Shown here: positions 1 to 9,250 of the stretch, piece after piece
Layout: every line of letters begins with the position of its first letter
Numbering within the stretch: position 1 is the stretch's first letter
Assembly: GCA_030537565.1 (NCBI GenBank)
Contig: JAUNVS010000005.1
Coordinates: 1 to 57,449, forward strand
Origin: Eubacteriales bacterium
GTDB lineage: Bacteria > Bacillota > Clostridia > Saccharofermentanales > Fastidiosipilaceae
Direction of reading: 5' to 3'
Length of the DNA stretch: 57,449 nt
Position numbers and translations under genes: made by a program
Notes under the pieces: generated by a model
What the model saw: only the letters and a program-made list of their open reading frames with translations
The model's database searches: none
Told to the model about the DNA's origin: nothing

Positions 1-421
1 CGAGATCCACTTATGGCCGATCTATATCGATCGATTTCTCTGCTCTAGCTTATTTGGGAAATTGGGCCGAGGGCTTAAACCTATGTTTTCTTGCTGCTTA
101 CAAAGGGAGATAAAGTATAAAAAAAGTAAAGCACGGGAAAATCTAGAAAAATGAACTAAATAGCTAAATCTTGCTATATGTAAATTGCTCTTAGGTGTAA
201 AAAACGAGGGGAAATGGGAGGTTTAGCAAGATTTTAGACGATATGCTGTCGTTTAAACTGTGGCTGAAATGTAAAAACTTGCGTTTTTTTTGCAATGTTT
301 ATAAAATCTTGGTTTGACTTTTGACTCATAGTCCCGTATAAATGGAAGTGCTAAAAGTTGTGCTTACAGCTACTTTTTGAAAGGGCGGTTGTGAGCACAC
401 AGTATTATATGGAGGTTCTAC
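1..421. other. Intergenic leader upstream of the oligopeptide operon
   Basis: AT-rich stretch with no ORF, tRNA or clear terminator. I looked for a T-box specifier/antiterminator or other riboswitch core and saw none. The only supported element is the promoter at 314-342. The transcript would carry a leader of about 70 nt ending in the GGAGG at 412-416. Confidence 0.6.
314..342 (+). promoter_or_regulatory. Sigma-A-type promoter of oppA
   Basis: TTGACT (314-319), a 17-nt spacer and TATAAA (337-342). A second TTGACT lies at 321-326, but its spacing to the -10 is too short. It is the best promoter match in the leader and sits about 80 nt before the oppA start. Confidence 0.6.
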
Positions 422-2389
422 ATGAAGAAATCATTATCCTATTTGCTGTCATTCGCAGTGACAGCTGGATTTGTTGCTTCTGCAGGCCGCGTCTTTGCCG
501 ATGAAACCGGCAATGAGACGTCGCAGACAGAAATTACCCAAACTTTTTCGGGTCCAGTCGAAACATTAGACTATCTGATTTCAGCCAAGACTTCCGACGG
601 CCAAGTTCTTTGTAACTTTGTCGACGGTTTGGTTGATACGGATAAGTATGGTCACCTCATTCCTGGACTCGCTACCGAGTGGGAACAGAATGAAGATGCA
701 ACGGTCTGGACGTTCAAGCTTCGCGAGGGCGTTAAGTGGGTAACGAGTGAGGGTGAAGAATTCGCCACGGTTAAGGCCGACGATTTTGTCACTGCCCTTC
801 GTCACGCAGCTGAGTTTGGTTCAGAGATGAATCCAATCATGCAGGGCGTTGTTAAGGGTTATTCCGAGTACCTCCAGAGCGACTTTTCCGATGAGGCTTT
901 CGAGTCCGTTGGTGTTAAGGCCGTTGACGAGATGACGGTTCAGTACACGCTCGAGAATCCGACCCCTTACTTCGATTCTATGGCCAACTACCTGATTCTC
1001 TACCCAATCAACCGCGACTTCCTCGAGTCGAAGGGTGAGGGTTGTAAGCTTGGTTCGCCTGATAAGGAAAATTGCCAGTTTGGCGCAGTCGAATTCGACT
1101 CGATCCTCTACAATGGTGCCTATATCTTCACGGACAACACCGAGAAATCGAAGCGTGTCTTTGAGAAGAATGAAAGCTATTGGGACGCTGAGAACGTTCT
1201 CATCGAGAAGATCACCGAGATCTACGACGATGGTAAGGATCCTTATTCGGTCATTAAGGGTTTCGAAGCCGGTACATATCTCAGCGCCAGCTTAAACCCC
1301 TCATGGGAAGATTATGAGACTTATAAAGAGAAGTATAAGGATTATGTCCGTTACTCGCTCCCGAATAGCTCATGCTTCGGTATCGTCTTCAACTTCAACC
1401 GTCAGTCCTTTAACGAGACCAACTATGCTGAGGATGAAGCCGAGCGTGCGAAGACTCATAACGCGATCATGAACGAGAACTTCCGTAAGGCTCTTCGTGC
1501 CGCCACGGATAAAAAGGCGAAGCTCGCGGTTTCGCAGCCCGATGATCTTGCAGAGTCCTCAATCCGTAACATCAACGGTTTCCCAGATGCTGGTAGCCTT
1601 TCCGATGGTACGAGCTATTTCGCAGAAGTCACCAAGCAGTACAATGAGATGACTGGTGAAGAGCGCGACCTCGACGATGGTCACGATGCCTTCTTCAATG
1701 CTGATGAAGCGAAGAGCTATATTGAAGCGGCAAAAGGTGAGGGCGTTGAGTTCCCAGTTCACCTCGACATGCTCGTCGTTGAGAACTCTGACCGTCTCGT
1801 GAAGGAAGCTCAGTCCTTTAAAAAGTCCGTCGAGGACAGCACCGATGGTCAGATCGTCATCGAACTCGTCATGCGTGACGTCGACACCGTCCAGAACATT
1901 GCCTACCGTAGCAGCGATCCAGCCGCCATGGACTACGACATCTCGACCTTCACCGGTTGGGGCCCAGACTACGCCGATCCGAAGACTTTCGTCGACATCT
2001 GGTCGCCAATCACAGGTTACTACATGCACGCTTCAGGTCTCGGCACCGTCGATGAGAGCGGTGAAGTCGCCGATAAGGAAATTAAAGAAGCTGTTGGCAT
2101 GATGGAGTACCAGAAGTACTACGAAGAAGCCGATAAGATCACCAATGATCATGACGCTCGTATGACGGCCTTTGCTAAGGCAGATGCCTTCCTCGTCTCG
2201 AAGTGCTTCTACATCCCAACCCAGATGCAGAGCCGTGGTGTCATCATTAGTAAGCTGAAGCCATTCCAGACCCCATATGCTGCCTGTGGTATTAGCGGTC
2301 ACCGCTTCAAGGGTGCCAAGGTTGCTGATCATATCATTACGACCGAAGAGTACAATGAGGCATACGACGACTTCCAAGCAAATCGCTAA
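422..2389 (+). CDS. oppA: Oligopeptide ABC transporter substrate-binding protein (OppA/AmiA type)
   Basis: Extracytoplasmic peptide-binding protein (SBP family 5) delivering peptides to OppBC. The 655 aa length is close to streptococcal AmiA (about 659), and the next gene also has AmiC length. Residues 1-27 form a signal peptide ending in VFA before DET, with no lipobox cysteine, although Gram-positive homologues are normally lipoproteins. Family 5 features include the early 'LVDTDKYGHLIPGLATEWE' region, 'WTFKLREGVKW', and 'GWGPDYADPKTFVDI' near residue 515. The start follows GGAGG with 5-6 nt spacing. Hairpins after the gene (2421-2515) probably let it be expressed above the permease genes. 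Actual peptide preference is not visible. Confidence 0.93.
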   Translation: MKKSLSYLLSFAVTAGFVASAGRVFADETGNETSQTEITQTFSGPVETLDYLISAKTSDGQVLCNFVDGLVDTDKYGHLIPGLATEWEQNEDATVWTFKLREGVKWVTSEGEEFATVKADDFVTALRHAAEFGSEMNPIMQGVVKGYSEYLQSDFSDEAFESVGVKAVDEMTVQYTLENPTPYFDSMANYLILYPINRDFLESKGEGCKLGSPDKENCQFGAVEFDSILYNGAYIFTDNTEKSKRVFEKNESYWDAENVLIEKITEIYDDGKDPYSVIKGFEAGTYLSASLNPSWEDYETYKEKYKDYVRYSLPNSSCFGIVFNFNRQSFNETNYAEDEAERAKTHNAIMNENFRKALRAATDKKAKLAVSQPDDLAESSIRNINGFPDAGSLSDGTSYFAEVTKQYNEMTGEERDLDDGHDAFFNADEAKSYIEAAKGEGVEFPVHLDMLVVENSDRLVKEAQSFKKSVEDSTDGQIVIELVMRDVDTVQNIAYRSSDPAAMDYDISTFTGWGPDYADPKTFVDIWSPITGYYMHASGLGTVDESGEVADKEIKEAVGMMEYQKYYEEADKITNDHDARMTAFAKADAFLVSKCFYIPTQMQSRGVIISKLKPFQTPYAACGISGHRFKGAKVADHIITTEEYNEAYDDFQANR

Positions 2390-2420
2390 GATTGGCTGAA
2401 AAGCGAAAAAACTTGAGTGA

Positions 2421-2515
2421 GGAGGCCATATTGGCCTCCTTACTTACCTTTTTTACAGGAAGAAAATAAGATAAAATACTTCCTGTTTTTTATGGTTAAA
2501 ATGCGGATTTTAACC
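2421..2515 (+). terminator. Three consecutive hairpins between oppA and oppB (partial terminator)
   Basis: Hairpin 1: GGAGGCCA/TGGCCTCC, 8 bp with a 3-nt loop (2421-2439). Hairpin 2: ACAGGAAG (2455-2462) pairing with CTTCCTGT (2479-2486), followed by a T run, so a classical intrinsic terminator shape. Hairpin 3: GGTTAAAAT/ATTTTAACC, 9 bp with a GCGG loop (2494-2515), just before the oppB ribosome binding site. No strong new promoter is seen before oppB, so a leaky terminator and/or 3'-end stabiliser setting the binding-protein-to-permease ratio is likely. Confidence 0.65.
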
Positions 2516-2541
2516 TCCAAATAAACGAAAAGGAGGAATAC

Positions 2542-4035
2542 ATGGGACGATATATTTGGATTCGACTCTTGAAGTCGCTCTTATCGATCGCAATCGTTGT
2601 CTCGATTGTCGTCGTACTCGTCTATAAACTGGTGCCTACATCAAAGGTGTTTGAGGGGGATGAGGCCTTTCGTAAGCTAAAGGCTAATGCGAAGGTTTTA
2701 TATACATATAACCGACTCGAAACCTTAGGCTACTGCGATTATCTGACCTCAGGTGAGATGCTGGCTGCTGAGTTAGGGGAAAAGGCCCATAGTTTGAAGC
2801 CCTCGGACGAGGAGTACCAGCGCGTTCTCCAAGTATTTCGTGACCGTGGATATACGATCGAGGAGTTGACCTATAACGATAAATTACAGGGGACCCATGT
2901 CGCTTATCGTTTTTATAATTCCTTCGAGTTGATCGGGCACTTTTTTGCCAAACTCTTCCAAGTTGATACCCCGAATGCGATTCAGGATCCGAACTGGCCT
3001 GAGGGGCTTCAGCGTGGTTATCGATTCGAGAAGGATCATAATGGCATCTACGCACTGACCTGTGCGGGGTGTAAACATAAGTATCAGCTCTACTTCGATA
3101 AACACTTCCCATTTATCCATCAGAATTTCATCCATATTTACTTCGGTGAGTCCTATCCGTCGCAACAGGGGGTTAATACCCTCGAAGTTATCGGCAGTAG
3201 CCAGGGAAAAAAGGTGAAGATTGAACAGACCTTCCCCTCGGGCCAGGTGCTGAAGTCGCCGATCAATCAGCATTCGCGGAAATATAAATTCACTCGAGAC
3301 CATCTCGATGAGAAAAAATATGGCGATGATCCATACGCCGATACCACGAACATGCAGGAGGCGCCTTCGATGATCTTTACCTCCTATCGGATCGGTCTTC
3401 TGTCGATATTATTTGCGTATCTCTTTGCGATTCCGATGGGAATCTGGATGGCGAAGCGAAAAGGCAAGCTCATCGATAAGATCGGGATTATCTACATCAA
3501 CTTCATCCTCGCTCTCCCATCTCTGGCCCTGATCTTCTTCTTTAAGGTGATCGGTTACCGCTTCAACTTGCCCGATAAGTTCCCACAGCTTGGTTTCCAT
3601 GATATCCGTAGTTATATCTTGCCCGTCATGCTCCTGGCGATCATGAGTACGCCCGGTTTGATGATGTGGCTACGCCGATACATGGTCGACCAGGAAACTT
3701 CAGATTATGTTAAATTCGCCCGTGCGAAGGGCCTGAGCAATCGTGAGATCTATAACCGCCACATCTTTAAGAATGCGGTTATCCCGATCGTCAACGGCAT
3801 CCCCGGCTCAATCATTCTCGCGATCTCGGGCGCTGTTATTACCGAGAGTATGTTTGCTGTTCCTGGCATGGGAAAGATGCTGCCGGATGCGATTAAGGCG
3901 GCGAACAATAACATGGTTATCACCCTGTCATTTATCTTTACGGCCCTGTCGATTCTATCTGTCTTCTTGGGAGACCTCTTGATGACGGTCGTCGACCCAC
4001 GCATTTCACTAACGGTTAAGGAGGGACTTGAATAA
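2542..4035 (+). CDS. oppB: Oligopeptide ABC transporter permease with large extracytoplasmic domain (OppB/AmiC type)
   Basis: Inner half of the peptide channel. TM1 is at about residues 12-31, then a hydrophilic extracytoplasmic domain of about 240 residues (32-275), then the usual five-helix core with the EAA loop near 'NRHIFKNAVIPIVNGIPG'. Ordinary OppB is about 306 aa; 497 aa matches streptococcal AmiC (about 498), so the insert is a family trait and not a fusion error. The insert contains a CAGC motif (CxxC) that could bind metal or form a disulphide; this is inference. AGGAGG lies before the start. The stop overlaps oppC as TAATG. Confidence 0.92.
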   Translation: MGRYIWIRLLKSLLSIAIVVSIVVVLVYKLVPTSKVFEGDEAFRKLKANAKVLYTYNRLETLGYCDYLTSGEMLAAELGEKAHSLKPSDEEYQRVLQVFRDRGYTIEELTYNDKLQGTHVAYRFYNSFELIGHFFAKLFQVDTPNAIQDPNWPEGLQRGYRFEKDHNGIYALTCAGCKHKYQLYFDKHFPFIHQNFIHIYFGESYPSQQGVNTLEVIGSSQGKKVKIEQTFPSGQVLKSPINQHSRKYKFTRDHLDEKKYGDDPYADTTNMQEAPSMIFTSYRIGLLSILFAYLFAIPMGIWMAKRKGKLIDKIGIIYINFILALPSLALIFFFKVIGYRFNLPDKFPQLGFHDIRSYILPVMLLAIMSTPGLMMWLRRYMVDQETSDYVKFARAKGLSNREIYNRHIFKNAVIPIVNGIPGSIILAISGAVITESMFAVPGMGKMLPDAIKAANNNMVITLSFIFTALSILSVFLGDLLMTVVDPRISLTVKEGLE

Positions 4036-5054
4036 TGAATCCAATTGATGAAAAGAAAGTCCCAGAGACCCAGGTCGATCGCAGTTATCTAAATGAAGTC
4101 TTCGAGGCGGGAGCTGAGGTGACTGGGCTTGTAGTTCGTGCCGATAGCTTCTCAGCGAAGTCCGTTGACGAGCTGACCAGTGAGAAGATTAGCTCTCCGA
4201 AGTACACCTATTGGGGATCGGTCTGGCGCCGTTTCTTCTCTTCGAAGGTCGCGATTTTTATGCTCGTCGTCTTTTCGGTGATCTTCCTAATGTCGATGAT
4301 CCATCCGCTAATTTCGGGCTACGACCACCTCAATGTCGTCAATATTAACGACCGTAGTAAGTGGTTTCTACGTCCCTCTGCTGAACATCTCTTCGGTACA
4401 GACGACGTCGGCCGTGATATGTTCGCACTCGTTTGGTCGGGTGCTCGCACTAGCCTCTTTATCTCCATAATGGCGACACTTATCACTCTTACGATTGGCG
4501 TGATCGTTGGCATGTGGTGGGGCTTCTCAAAGCGCTTAGATGTGATCATGATTGAGATCTATAACATCATTGCCAACGTGCCATTCACACTCATCGTTAT
4601 GATCCTCGCCTTTACCACGGGCGGTGGTGTCTGGCAGTTGATTTTTGCACTGTCGTGTACGAGTTGGATCGGTGTTGCCTACTTTATCCGTGTTCAGGTC
4701 ATGATTCGTCGTGACCGCGAGTATAACCTCGCATCAAAGTGTCTCGGTTCATCTTCGGGGAAAATTATTAAGAACAATATCTTCCCTTACCTGATTTCGG
4801 TTTTGATGACAATTATCAGTCGTGACATTCCCTCATATATTTCCTATGAGGTCTTCCTTAGCTACATCGGCGTTGGTCTCTCTGAAAAAGTTGCTAGCCT
4901 CGGGCGTGTTATCGAGACGAGCTCGAAGCACATGCAGTCAGCGCCCTATCTCTTCTTTATCCCACTTGTCGTTACGGCCCTGATCTCAGTATCGCTCTAC
5001 ATTGTCGGGCAGACGCTTGCCGATGCCAGCGATCCTAGAAACCACATGATTTAA
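4035..5054 (+). CDS. oppC: Oligopeptide ABC transporter permease (OppC/AmiD type)
   Basis: Second channel subunit, 339 aa. It has a long cytoplasmic N-terminus of about 70 residues, then TM1 (about 74-92), the OppC_N signature 'HLFGTDDVGRDMF' and four to five further helices. The EAA loop is near 'ASKCLGSSSGKIIKNNIFPY', and the C-terminus 'GQTLADASDPR' is typical of OppC. It is translationally coupled to oppB by a TAATG overlap. Confidence 0.93.
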   Translation: MNPIDEKKVPETQVDRSYLNEVFEAGAEVTGLVVRADSFSAKSVDELTSEKISSPKYTYWGSVWRRFFSSKVAIFMLVVFSVIFLMSMIHPLISGYDHLNVVNINDRSKWFLRPSAEHLFGTDDVGRDMFALVWSGARTSLFISIMATLITLTIGVIVGMWWGFSKRLDVIMIEIYNIIANVPFTLIVMILAFTTGGGVWQLIFALSCTSWIGVAYFIRVQVMIRRDREYNLASKCLGSSSGKIIKNNIFPYLISVLMTIISRDIPSYISYEVFLSYIGVGLSEKVASLGRVIETSSKHMQSAPYLFFIPLVVTALISVSLYIVGQTLADASDPRNHMI

Positions 5055-5069
5055 GGAGGCGCGAATACG

Positions 5070-6152
5070 ATGCAAATGACAAATGGTGAGAAATATATTC
5101 TGCGCGTCCGTAATCTCGGCGTAAAATTTAAGGTTCGTGACCGTGAGCTAACGGCCATCCGTAATGTCTCGATGGATTTTGAGCGTGATAAGGTCGTGGC
5201 CATCGTTGGTGAGTCGGGTTCAGGAAAGTCCGTTTTCACCAAGACATTCACTGGCATGCTCGACAATAATGGTCATATAAGCCAGGGGGAGATTTGGTTT
5301 GACGGCGAGGACCTCGCCCAGTTTAAGTCGGATCGGAATTGGCTGAAGATCCGAGGAAAGAAGATTGCTACAGTCTTTCAAGATCCACTTACCTCTCTAA
5401 ATCCAGTTCGTACGATCGGTTTCCAAATTAGTGAAGTCATTATGAAACACCAGGGTAAGTCTCGCGCTGAGGCGAAGCGGATGGCGATCGAGCTAATGAC
5501 TCGAGTCGGTCTGACAGATGCAGAGAACCGCTATAATGAATACCCCTTTCAGTATTCTGGCGGTATGCGTCAACGTATTGTTATTGCCATCGCACTGGCG
5601 TGTCGCCCAGAGATTCTGATTTGCGACGAGCCGACGACGGCGCTTGACGTGACCACTCAGGCTCAGATCATTGAACTGATTAAGGATCTGGCCAAAGAGT
5701 ATGGCTTCACTACCATCTATATTACTCACGATCTTGGGGTCGTCGCCAATGTCGCCGATATCGTTGCGGTTATGTATGCAGGTCAGATCGTTGAGCGCGG
5801 CACGGTCGAAGAGGTCTTCTACGATCCGCGTCACCCATACACATGGGGGCTGCTATCCTCCCTGCCACAGCTTGGAGATGCGAGCCAGGAACTCTTTGCG
5901 ATTCCAGGAACGCCACCTTCACTCTTCCATAAGGTCGTGGGGGATGCCTTTGCTCCGCGTAGTGAATTCGCCCTCGGTATCGATTTTGAAGAAGAACCAC
6001 CGATGTTCAAAATCACAGATACCCACTATGCGAAGACCTGGCTGCTCGATTCCAGGGCGCCTAAGTTTGAGAAACCAGAGCTGATTCGTGATCTGCATGA
6101 GAAAATGTTAGCTCTTACATCGAAGGGAGGCGTCTATGGAAGCAACGACTAA
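5070..6152 (+). CDS. oppD: Oligopeptide ABC transporter ATPase (OppD/AmiE type)
   Basis: Cytoplasmic nucleotide-binding subunit, 360 aa. Walker A is GESGSGKS (residues 47-54), the Q-loop is '[11 protein letters not shown]', the ABC signature YSGGMRQR, Walker [12 protein letters not shown], and the H-loop 'ITHDLGVV'. The C-terminal extension with '[13 protein letters not shown]' and 'IPGTPPSL' is the oligopeptide-transporter-specific region. The cysteines usually ligating an Fe-S cluster in that tail are absent: the tail reads 'APRSEFALG' with no C. GGAGG precedes the start. The 3' end overlaps oppF by 17 nt. Confidence 0.94.
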   Translation: MQMTNGEKYILRVRNLGVKFKVRDRELTAIRNVSMDFERDKVVAIVGESGSGKSVFTKTFTGMLDNNGHISQGEIWFDGEDLAQFKSDRNWLKIRGKKIATVFQDPLTSLNPVRTIGFQISEVIMKHQGKSRAEAKRMAIELMTRVGLTDAENRYNEYPFQYSGGMRQRIVIAIALACRPEILICDEPTTALDVTTQAQIIELIKDLAKEYGFTTIYITHDLGVVANVADIVAVMYAGQIVERGTVEEVFYDPRHPYTWGLLSSLPQLGDASQELFAIPGTPPSLFHKVVGDAFAPRSEFALGIDFEEEPPMFKITDTHYAKTWLLDSRAPKFEKPELIRDLHEKMLALTSKGGVYGSND

Positions 6153-7143
6153 AGAACGTGAGGTTTTATTAGAGGTAAAAGACCTCGACGTTACGTTCAG
6201 GAATGGACGCAAATGCGTTGAGGCGGTTAAAAAAGCGAATTTTAAGATTTTCAAGGGCGAGACATTTGCCCTCGTTGGTGAGTCGGGTTCGGGCAAGACC
6301 ACGATTGGTCGTGCGATTATTCGTCTGAATCAAACGGCTGGAGGTGAGATTCTCTTTAAGGGGAAGCGCATCAATTGTAAGCTCTCGAAGTCAGAAGCAC
6401 ACGACCTGGTCCGTGAAATGCAGATGATTTTCCAAGATCCAGCTGCCTCCCTCAATGAGCGTGCGACGATCGATTATTGTGTTGGTGAGGGCCTCGATAA
6501 TTTCCACCTCTATGCGGATCGTGAGGAACGCCGTCAGAAGATTGATACGGTTCTCGATGCCGTTGGTCTCTTGCCTGAGCACAAAACTCGTTACCCGCAT
6601 GAGTTTTCGGGTGGACAACGTCAGCGCATCGGTATTGCGCGGGCCATCGTTATGGAGCCAGACTTAATCATCGCTGACGAGCCAATTTCGGCACTGGATG
6701 TCTCGATTCGTGCTCAGGTTTTGAACTTGCTTAATAAGTTCCAAAAAGAGCGTGGCCTTACATACCTCTTCATCGCTCACGACCTTTCCGTTGTGCGTTA
6801 TTTCTCAGACCGCATCGCCGTCATCCACAAGGGCGTGATCGTTGAGGTTGCTGAGACGGAAGAACTCTTCGCCTATCCGCTGCACCCCTATACGCGATCT
6901 CTGCTTCAGTCGGTGCCCATCCCTGATCCTCGAATTGAAAAAGCGAAGACTGTCATCAGTTACCGCCCAACTGAACCCGATCCATCTGAGGAATACCACC
7001 TCCGTGAGATTGTCGATGGCCACTTCGTCTACTGTTCCTCGAAGGAAGTCGAGAGCTTCCGTCAGCGTCATGAAAAGGGTGCTAAGGAACGTGAGGAAGT
7101 CTTAGCGCAGATCAAGGCGCGTTTTGCCGAATCTCAGAATTAA
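6136..7143 (+). CDS. oppF: Oligopeptide ABC transporter ATPase (OppF/AmiF type)
   Basis: Partner ATPase of OppD, 335 aa. Walker A is GESGSGKT (48-55), the signature FSGGQRQR, Walker [13 protein letters not shown], and the switch histidine lies in 'FIAHDLSVV'. The OppF-type C-terminal region '[16 protein letters not shown]' is present. The start is inside oppD after GGGAGG. It is the last gene of the operon and is followed directly by a strong terminator. Confidence 0.94.
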   Translation: MEATTKEREVLLEVKDLDVTFRNGRKCVEAVKKANFKIFKGETFALVGESGSGKTTIGRAIIRLNQTAGGEILFKGKRINCKLSKSEAHDLVREMQMIFQDPAASLNERATIDYCVGEGLDNFHLYADREERRQKIDTVLDAVGLLPEHKTRYPHEFSGGQRQRIGIARAIVMEPDLIIADEPISALDVSIRAQVLNLLNKFQKERGLTYLFIAHDLSVVRYFSDRIAVIHKGVIVEVAETEELFAYPLHPYTRSLLQSVPIPDPRIEKAKTVISYRPTEPDPSEEYHLREIVDGHFVYCSSKEVESFRQRHEKGAKEREEVLAQIKARFAESQN

Positions 7144-7167
7144 GAGCTGAGTTCATCGCTCCAAATA

Positions 7168-7215
7168 AAAGCAGCTTGTAATTGGCGAAGAGCCATGGGT
7201 CAAGCTGCTTTTTTG
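7168..7215 (+). terminator. Intrinsic terminator of the opp operon
   Basis: AAAGCAGCTTG (7168-7178) pairs with CAAGCTGCTTT (7201-7211), an 11-bp stem enclosing a smaller TGGC/GCCA hairpin, followed by a T run. It lies in the convergent gap facing the NUDIX gene. Confidence 0.9.
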
Positions 7216-7246
7216 TATGTATGGAAATTGATCGATCTTAAGTGAT

Positions 7247-7720
7247 TTAGATCAGTTTTTTCGAAGAGGGTTCGTGAACACTCCAGTTTTCATATTCGAG
7301 GGCGATCTCACTGAATTTGCCATCGTAGATATCAAGTATTTCGTCCATAGAAAAACTCTTACCAGATTTGCAGCTTCGAAAGTCATCGCGGTCCATCCAA
7401 AATAGGCGGCCCTCTCGGTTTTCCTCAATTAGCTCCCCCTCGAAATCTTGGCTTCGAAATAGCATGCCAACTAATTGCTTCTCAGCACCGGGGGCTTTCG
7501 TATACCAGTGGATCGCACCACAGTATTCGATCTGATGGATCGTCAAGCCAGTTTCTTCCAAGATTTCGCGAGCAACGCCCTCGAGGAGTAACTCCCCGAG
7601 TTCTAAGTGTCCTCCGGGATAGGTGAGACCCTCCCAGCCTTCTTTTTTTACCTTATCGAGGACAACAACTCGATTGCTCTGGGGATCATATATTTCGCAC
7701 ATATTGAGTAGGGTGAACAT
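7247..7720 (-). CDS. NUDIX hydrolase (MutT / 8-oxo-dGTP diphosphatase-like)
   Basis: Hydrolyses a nucleoside diphosphate linked to another moiety; an 8-oxo-dGTP or related nucleotide is the usual prediction. The Nudix box is complete: G(x5)E(x7)REUxEExGU, spelled GHLELGE...REILEETGL at about residues 37-59. Length 157 aa is typical of the family. The 'VVLDKVKKEGWEGLTYPGGH' type N-terminal strand resembles YtkD/MutX-like members. AAAGGAAA precedes the ATG. The substrate cannot be fixed from sequence. Confidence 0.85.
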   Translation of the reverse strand: MFTLLNMCEIYDPQSNRVVVLDKVKKEGWEGLTYPGGHLELGELLLEGVAREILEETGLTIHQIEYCGAIHWYTKAPGAEKQLVGMLFRSQDFEGELIEENREGRLFWMDRDDFRSCKSGKSFSMDEILDIYDGKFSEIALEYENWSVHEPSSKKLI

Positions 7721-7757
7721 TAAATTTCCTTTCGTAACGTTAGCCTAGCTTATTTGT

Positions 7758-8399
7758 TTAGTCCGGGATGCGCCAGTCTATTGGATCTAGCCCCTTACTG
7801 ATGAGATATTCATTCGCCTTTTGGAAATGCTGACAGCCTTCGAAACCTCTGTAGACCGCTAGAGGACTCGGATGACTGGTACAGAGATAGAGGTGTTGGG
7901 GATTCTTAAGCTTCGCTTGGAGACTCTGGGCAGCTCGCCCCCAGAGCATGAAGACGAGAGGGCGGTCGAGGGCGAAAATTTCTGCCAGAACGTGGTCTGT
8001 AAATATCTCCCAGCCCTTTTGGGCGTGACTCATCGGGGATGCAGCTCGAACCGTTAGAATTCGATTGAGGAGAAATACTCCCTGCTCGGCCCAGCTAGTA
8101 AGATCGCCGTGACTTGGGTTTTGGCCCTGTTCGCGAAAAATGTTGCGAAGCGAGGGCGGGATCTCAACGCCCTTATGAACGGAGAAACTCATTCCCATTG
8201 CTTGACCGGGACCATGGTAGGGATCCTGGCCAACGATGACCACTTTTAATCGATCTAGGGGGCAGCTTAAAAATGCGTTAAAGACTTCCCCACGGGGCGG
8301 GTATACTGGTCCGCGACGGCGCTCTGCCTGAACGAAGGCCTGTAATTTCTGAAAATACGGCGATTGGCTTTCTGCTTCAATCCATGTTCTCCAATCCAT
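7758..8399 (-). CDS. ung: Uracil-DNA glycosylase, family 1
   Basis: Removes uracil from DNA as the first step of base excision repair. Both family 1 motifs are intact: GQDPYHGPGQAMGMSFSV, with catalytic Asp59, and HPSPLAVYRGFEGCQHF, with the catalytic histidine near residue 179. Length 213 aa is normal. GGAGG lies just before the ATG. It is one of four minus-strand genes with short spacings (15-41 nt), probably co-transcribed with the neighbouring pseudouridine synthase and NUDIX genes. Confidence 0.97.
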   Translation of the reverse strand: MDWRTWIEAESQSPYFQKLQAFVQAERRRGPVYPPRGEVFNAFLSCPLDRLKVVIVGQDPYHGPGQAMGMSFSVHKGVEIPPSLRNIFREQGQNPSHGDLTSWAEQGVFLLNRILTVRAASPMSHAQKGWEIFTDHVLAEIFALDRPLVFMLWGRAAQSLQAKLKNPQHLYLCTSHPSPLAVYRGFEGCQHFQKANEYLISKGLDPIDWRIPD

Positions 8400-8414
8400 T
8401 TGAGCCTCCTATAT

Positions 8415-9209
8415 TTAAAGTGTTGGAACTTCGAGATCACAAATCTGGTAGAGCGCCTCGACTTCGCTGGGCTCGAGGAGACGATGGCTCCCGAGGGGGA
8501 GCCGATCATCGAGATGGAGCGGGCCAAAAGCGATCCGCCGAAGATAGCTTAGGGGAGCCCCGATCGCTGAGAACATGCGCTTGACTTGGTGATAGCGACC
8601 TTCGCGAATACAGATGATGGCTTCGTTGGCTCTAAGCTCCATATAGGGATTTTCATCGCCGTCGAGATAGACCGTTGCGTCTAAGCAGGGGCGATCATCG
8701 AGAATAATAGAGCCGTTTTCGAGTTGTGTTCGGGCACCCTGATCGGGCCGTTTGCCTGTATAGTGGAGATAATAGACCTTTTCAACTTCGTGCTTCGGGG
8801 AGCTGAGACGGTGGAGAAGTTGGCCATCATTGGTGAAGAGGAGGGCTCCCTCGCTATCGAGGTCGAGGCGTCCACAGGGTTTAAGTCCTGCGGCCAGTAG
8901 TTCTGGAGTCAGGAGTTCTGCGACACAGGGGAGGCTTCGGTCTTCGAGGGCTGTGAGATAGCCGGCCGGTTTATTGAGGAGTAGATGTGCACTGAGCTGG
9001 ATATTAATGGGATTTCCCCGATAGTAGAGATTCTGGATTTGATCTATCTCGATATGGGTGCTCGGATCTCTGAGCGCTTCGCCAGCGAGGGAAAAGGCAG
9101 CCGACTTGAGCTGCTTCTTGACTTCTTTTCGTGAGCCGAATCCGGCATGAGCGAGGAGATAGTCGAGGCGAAAACTGTTCTGTTTGCGTTGGCGCTGAGT
9201 TTTAGACAT
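8415..9209 (-). CDS. RNA pseudouridine synthase, RsuA/RluB family
   Basis: Isomerises a uridine in rRNA (16S or 23S) to pseudouridine. An N-terminal S4-like RNA-binding domain ('RLDYLLAHAGFGSRKEV', about 14-60) is followed by the catalytic domain with GRLDLDSEGALLFTNDG, whose first Asp is the catalytic residue, and the RsuA/RluB/RluE pattern 'IREGRYHQVKRMF' near 203-215. Length is 264 aa. RsuA versus RluB/RluE cannot be decided here. The Shine-Dalgarno match before the ATG is weak, so translation may be coupled or the start may differ slightly. Confidence 0.9.
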   Translation of the reverse strand: MSKTQRQRKQNSFRLDYLLAHAGFGSRKEVKKQLKSAAFSLAGEALRDPSTHIEIDQIQNLYYRGNPINIQLSAHLLLNKPAGYLTALEDRSLPCVAELLTPELLAAGLKPCGRLDLDSEGALLFTNDGQLLHRLSSPKHEVEKVYYLHYTGKRPDQGARTQLENGSIILDDRPCLDATVYLDGDENPYMELRANEAIICIREGRYHQVKRMFSAIGAPLSYLRRIAFGPLHLDDRLPLGSHRLLEPSEVEALYQICDLEVPTL

Positions 9210-9250
9210 GGGATACTCATTTCATTAGGAGAAGATCGCCTCGAAAAATG

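Noticed and set aside
1..421. Possible T-box or other riboswitch in the oppA leader
   Set aside because: No T-box core (TGGNACCGCG-like) or other recognisable conserved core; only a promoter is supported.
1559..2029. Long minus-strand reading frame inside oppA (and similar ones inside nrdD, mglA, mglB, the exporters and others)
   Set aside because: Antisense shadow of a strongly coding gene, with no ribosome binding site and no recognisable protein pattern.
2684..3303. Minus-strand reading frames in the oppB loop region, considered as a gene inside an interrupted oppB
   Set aside because: oppB is continuous, has AmiC-like length and normal permease motifs after the loop.
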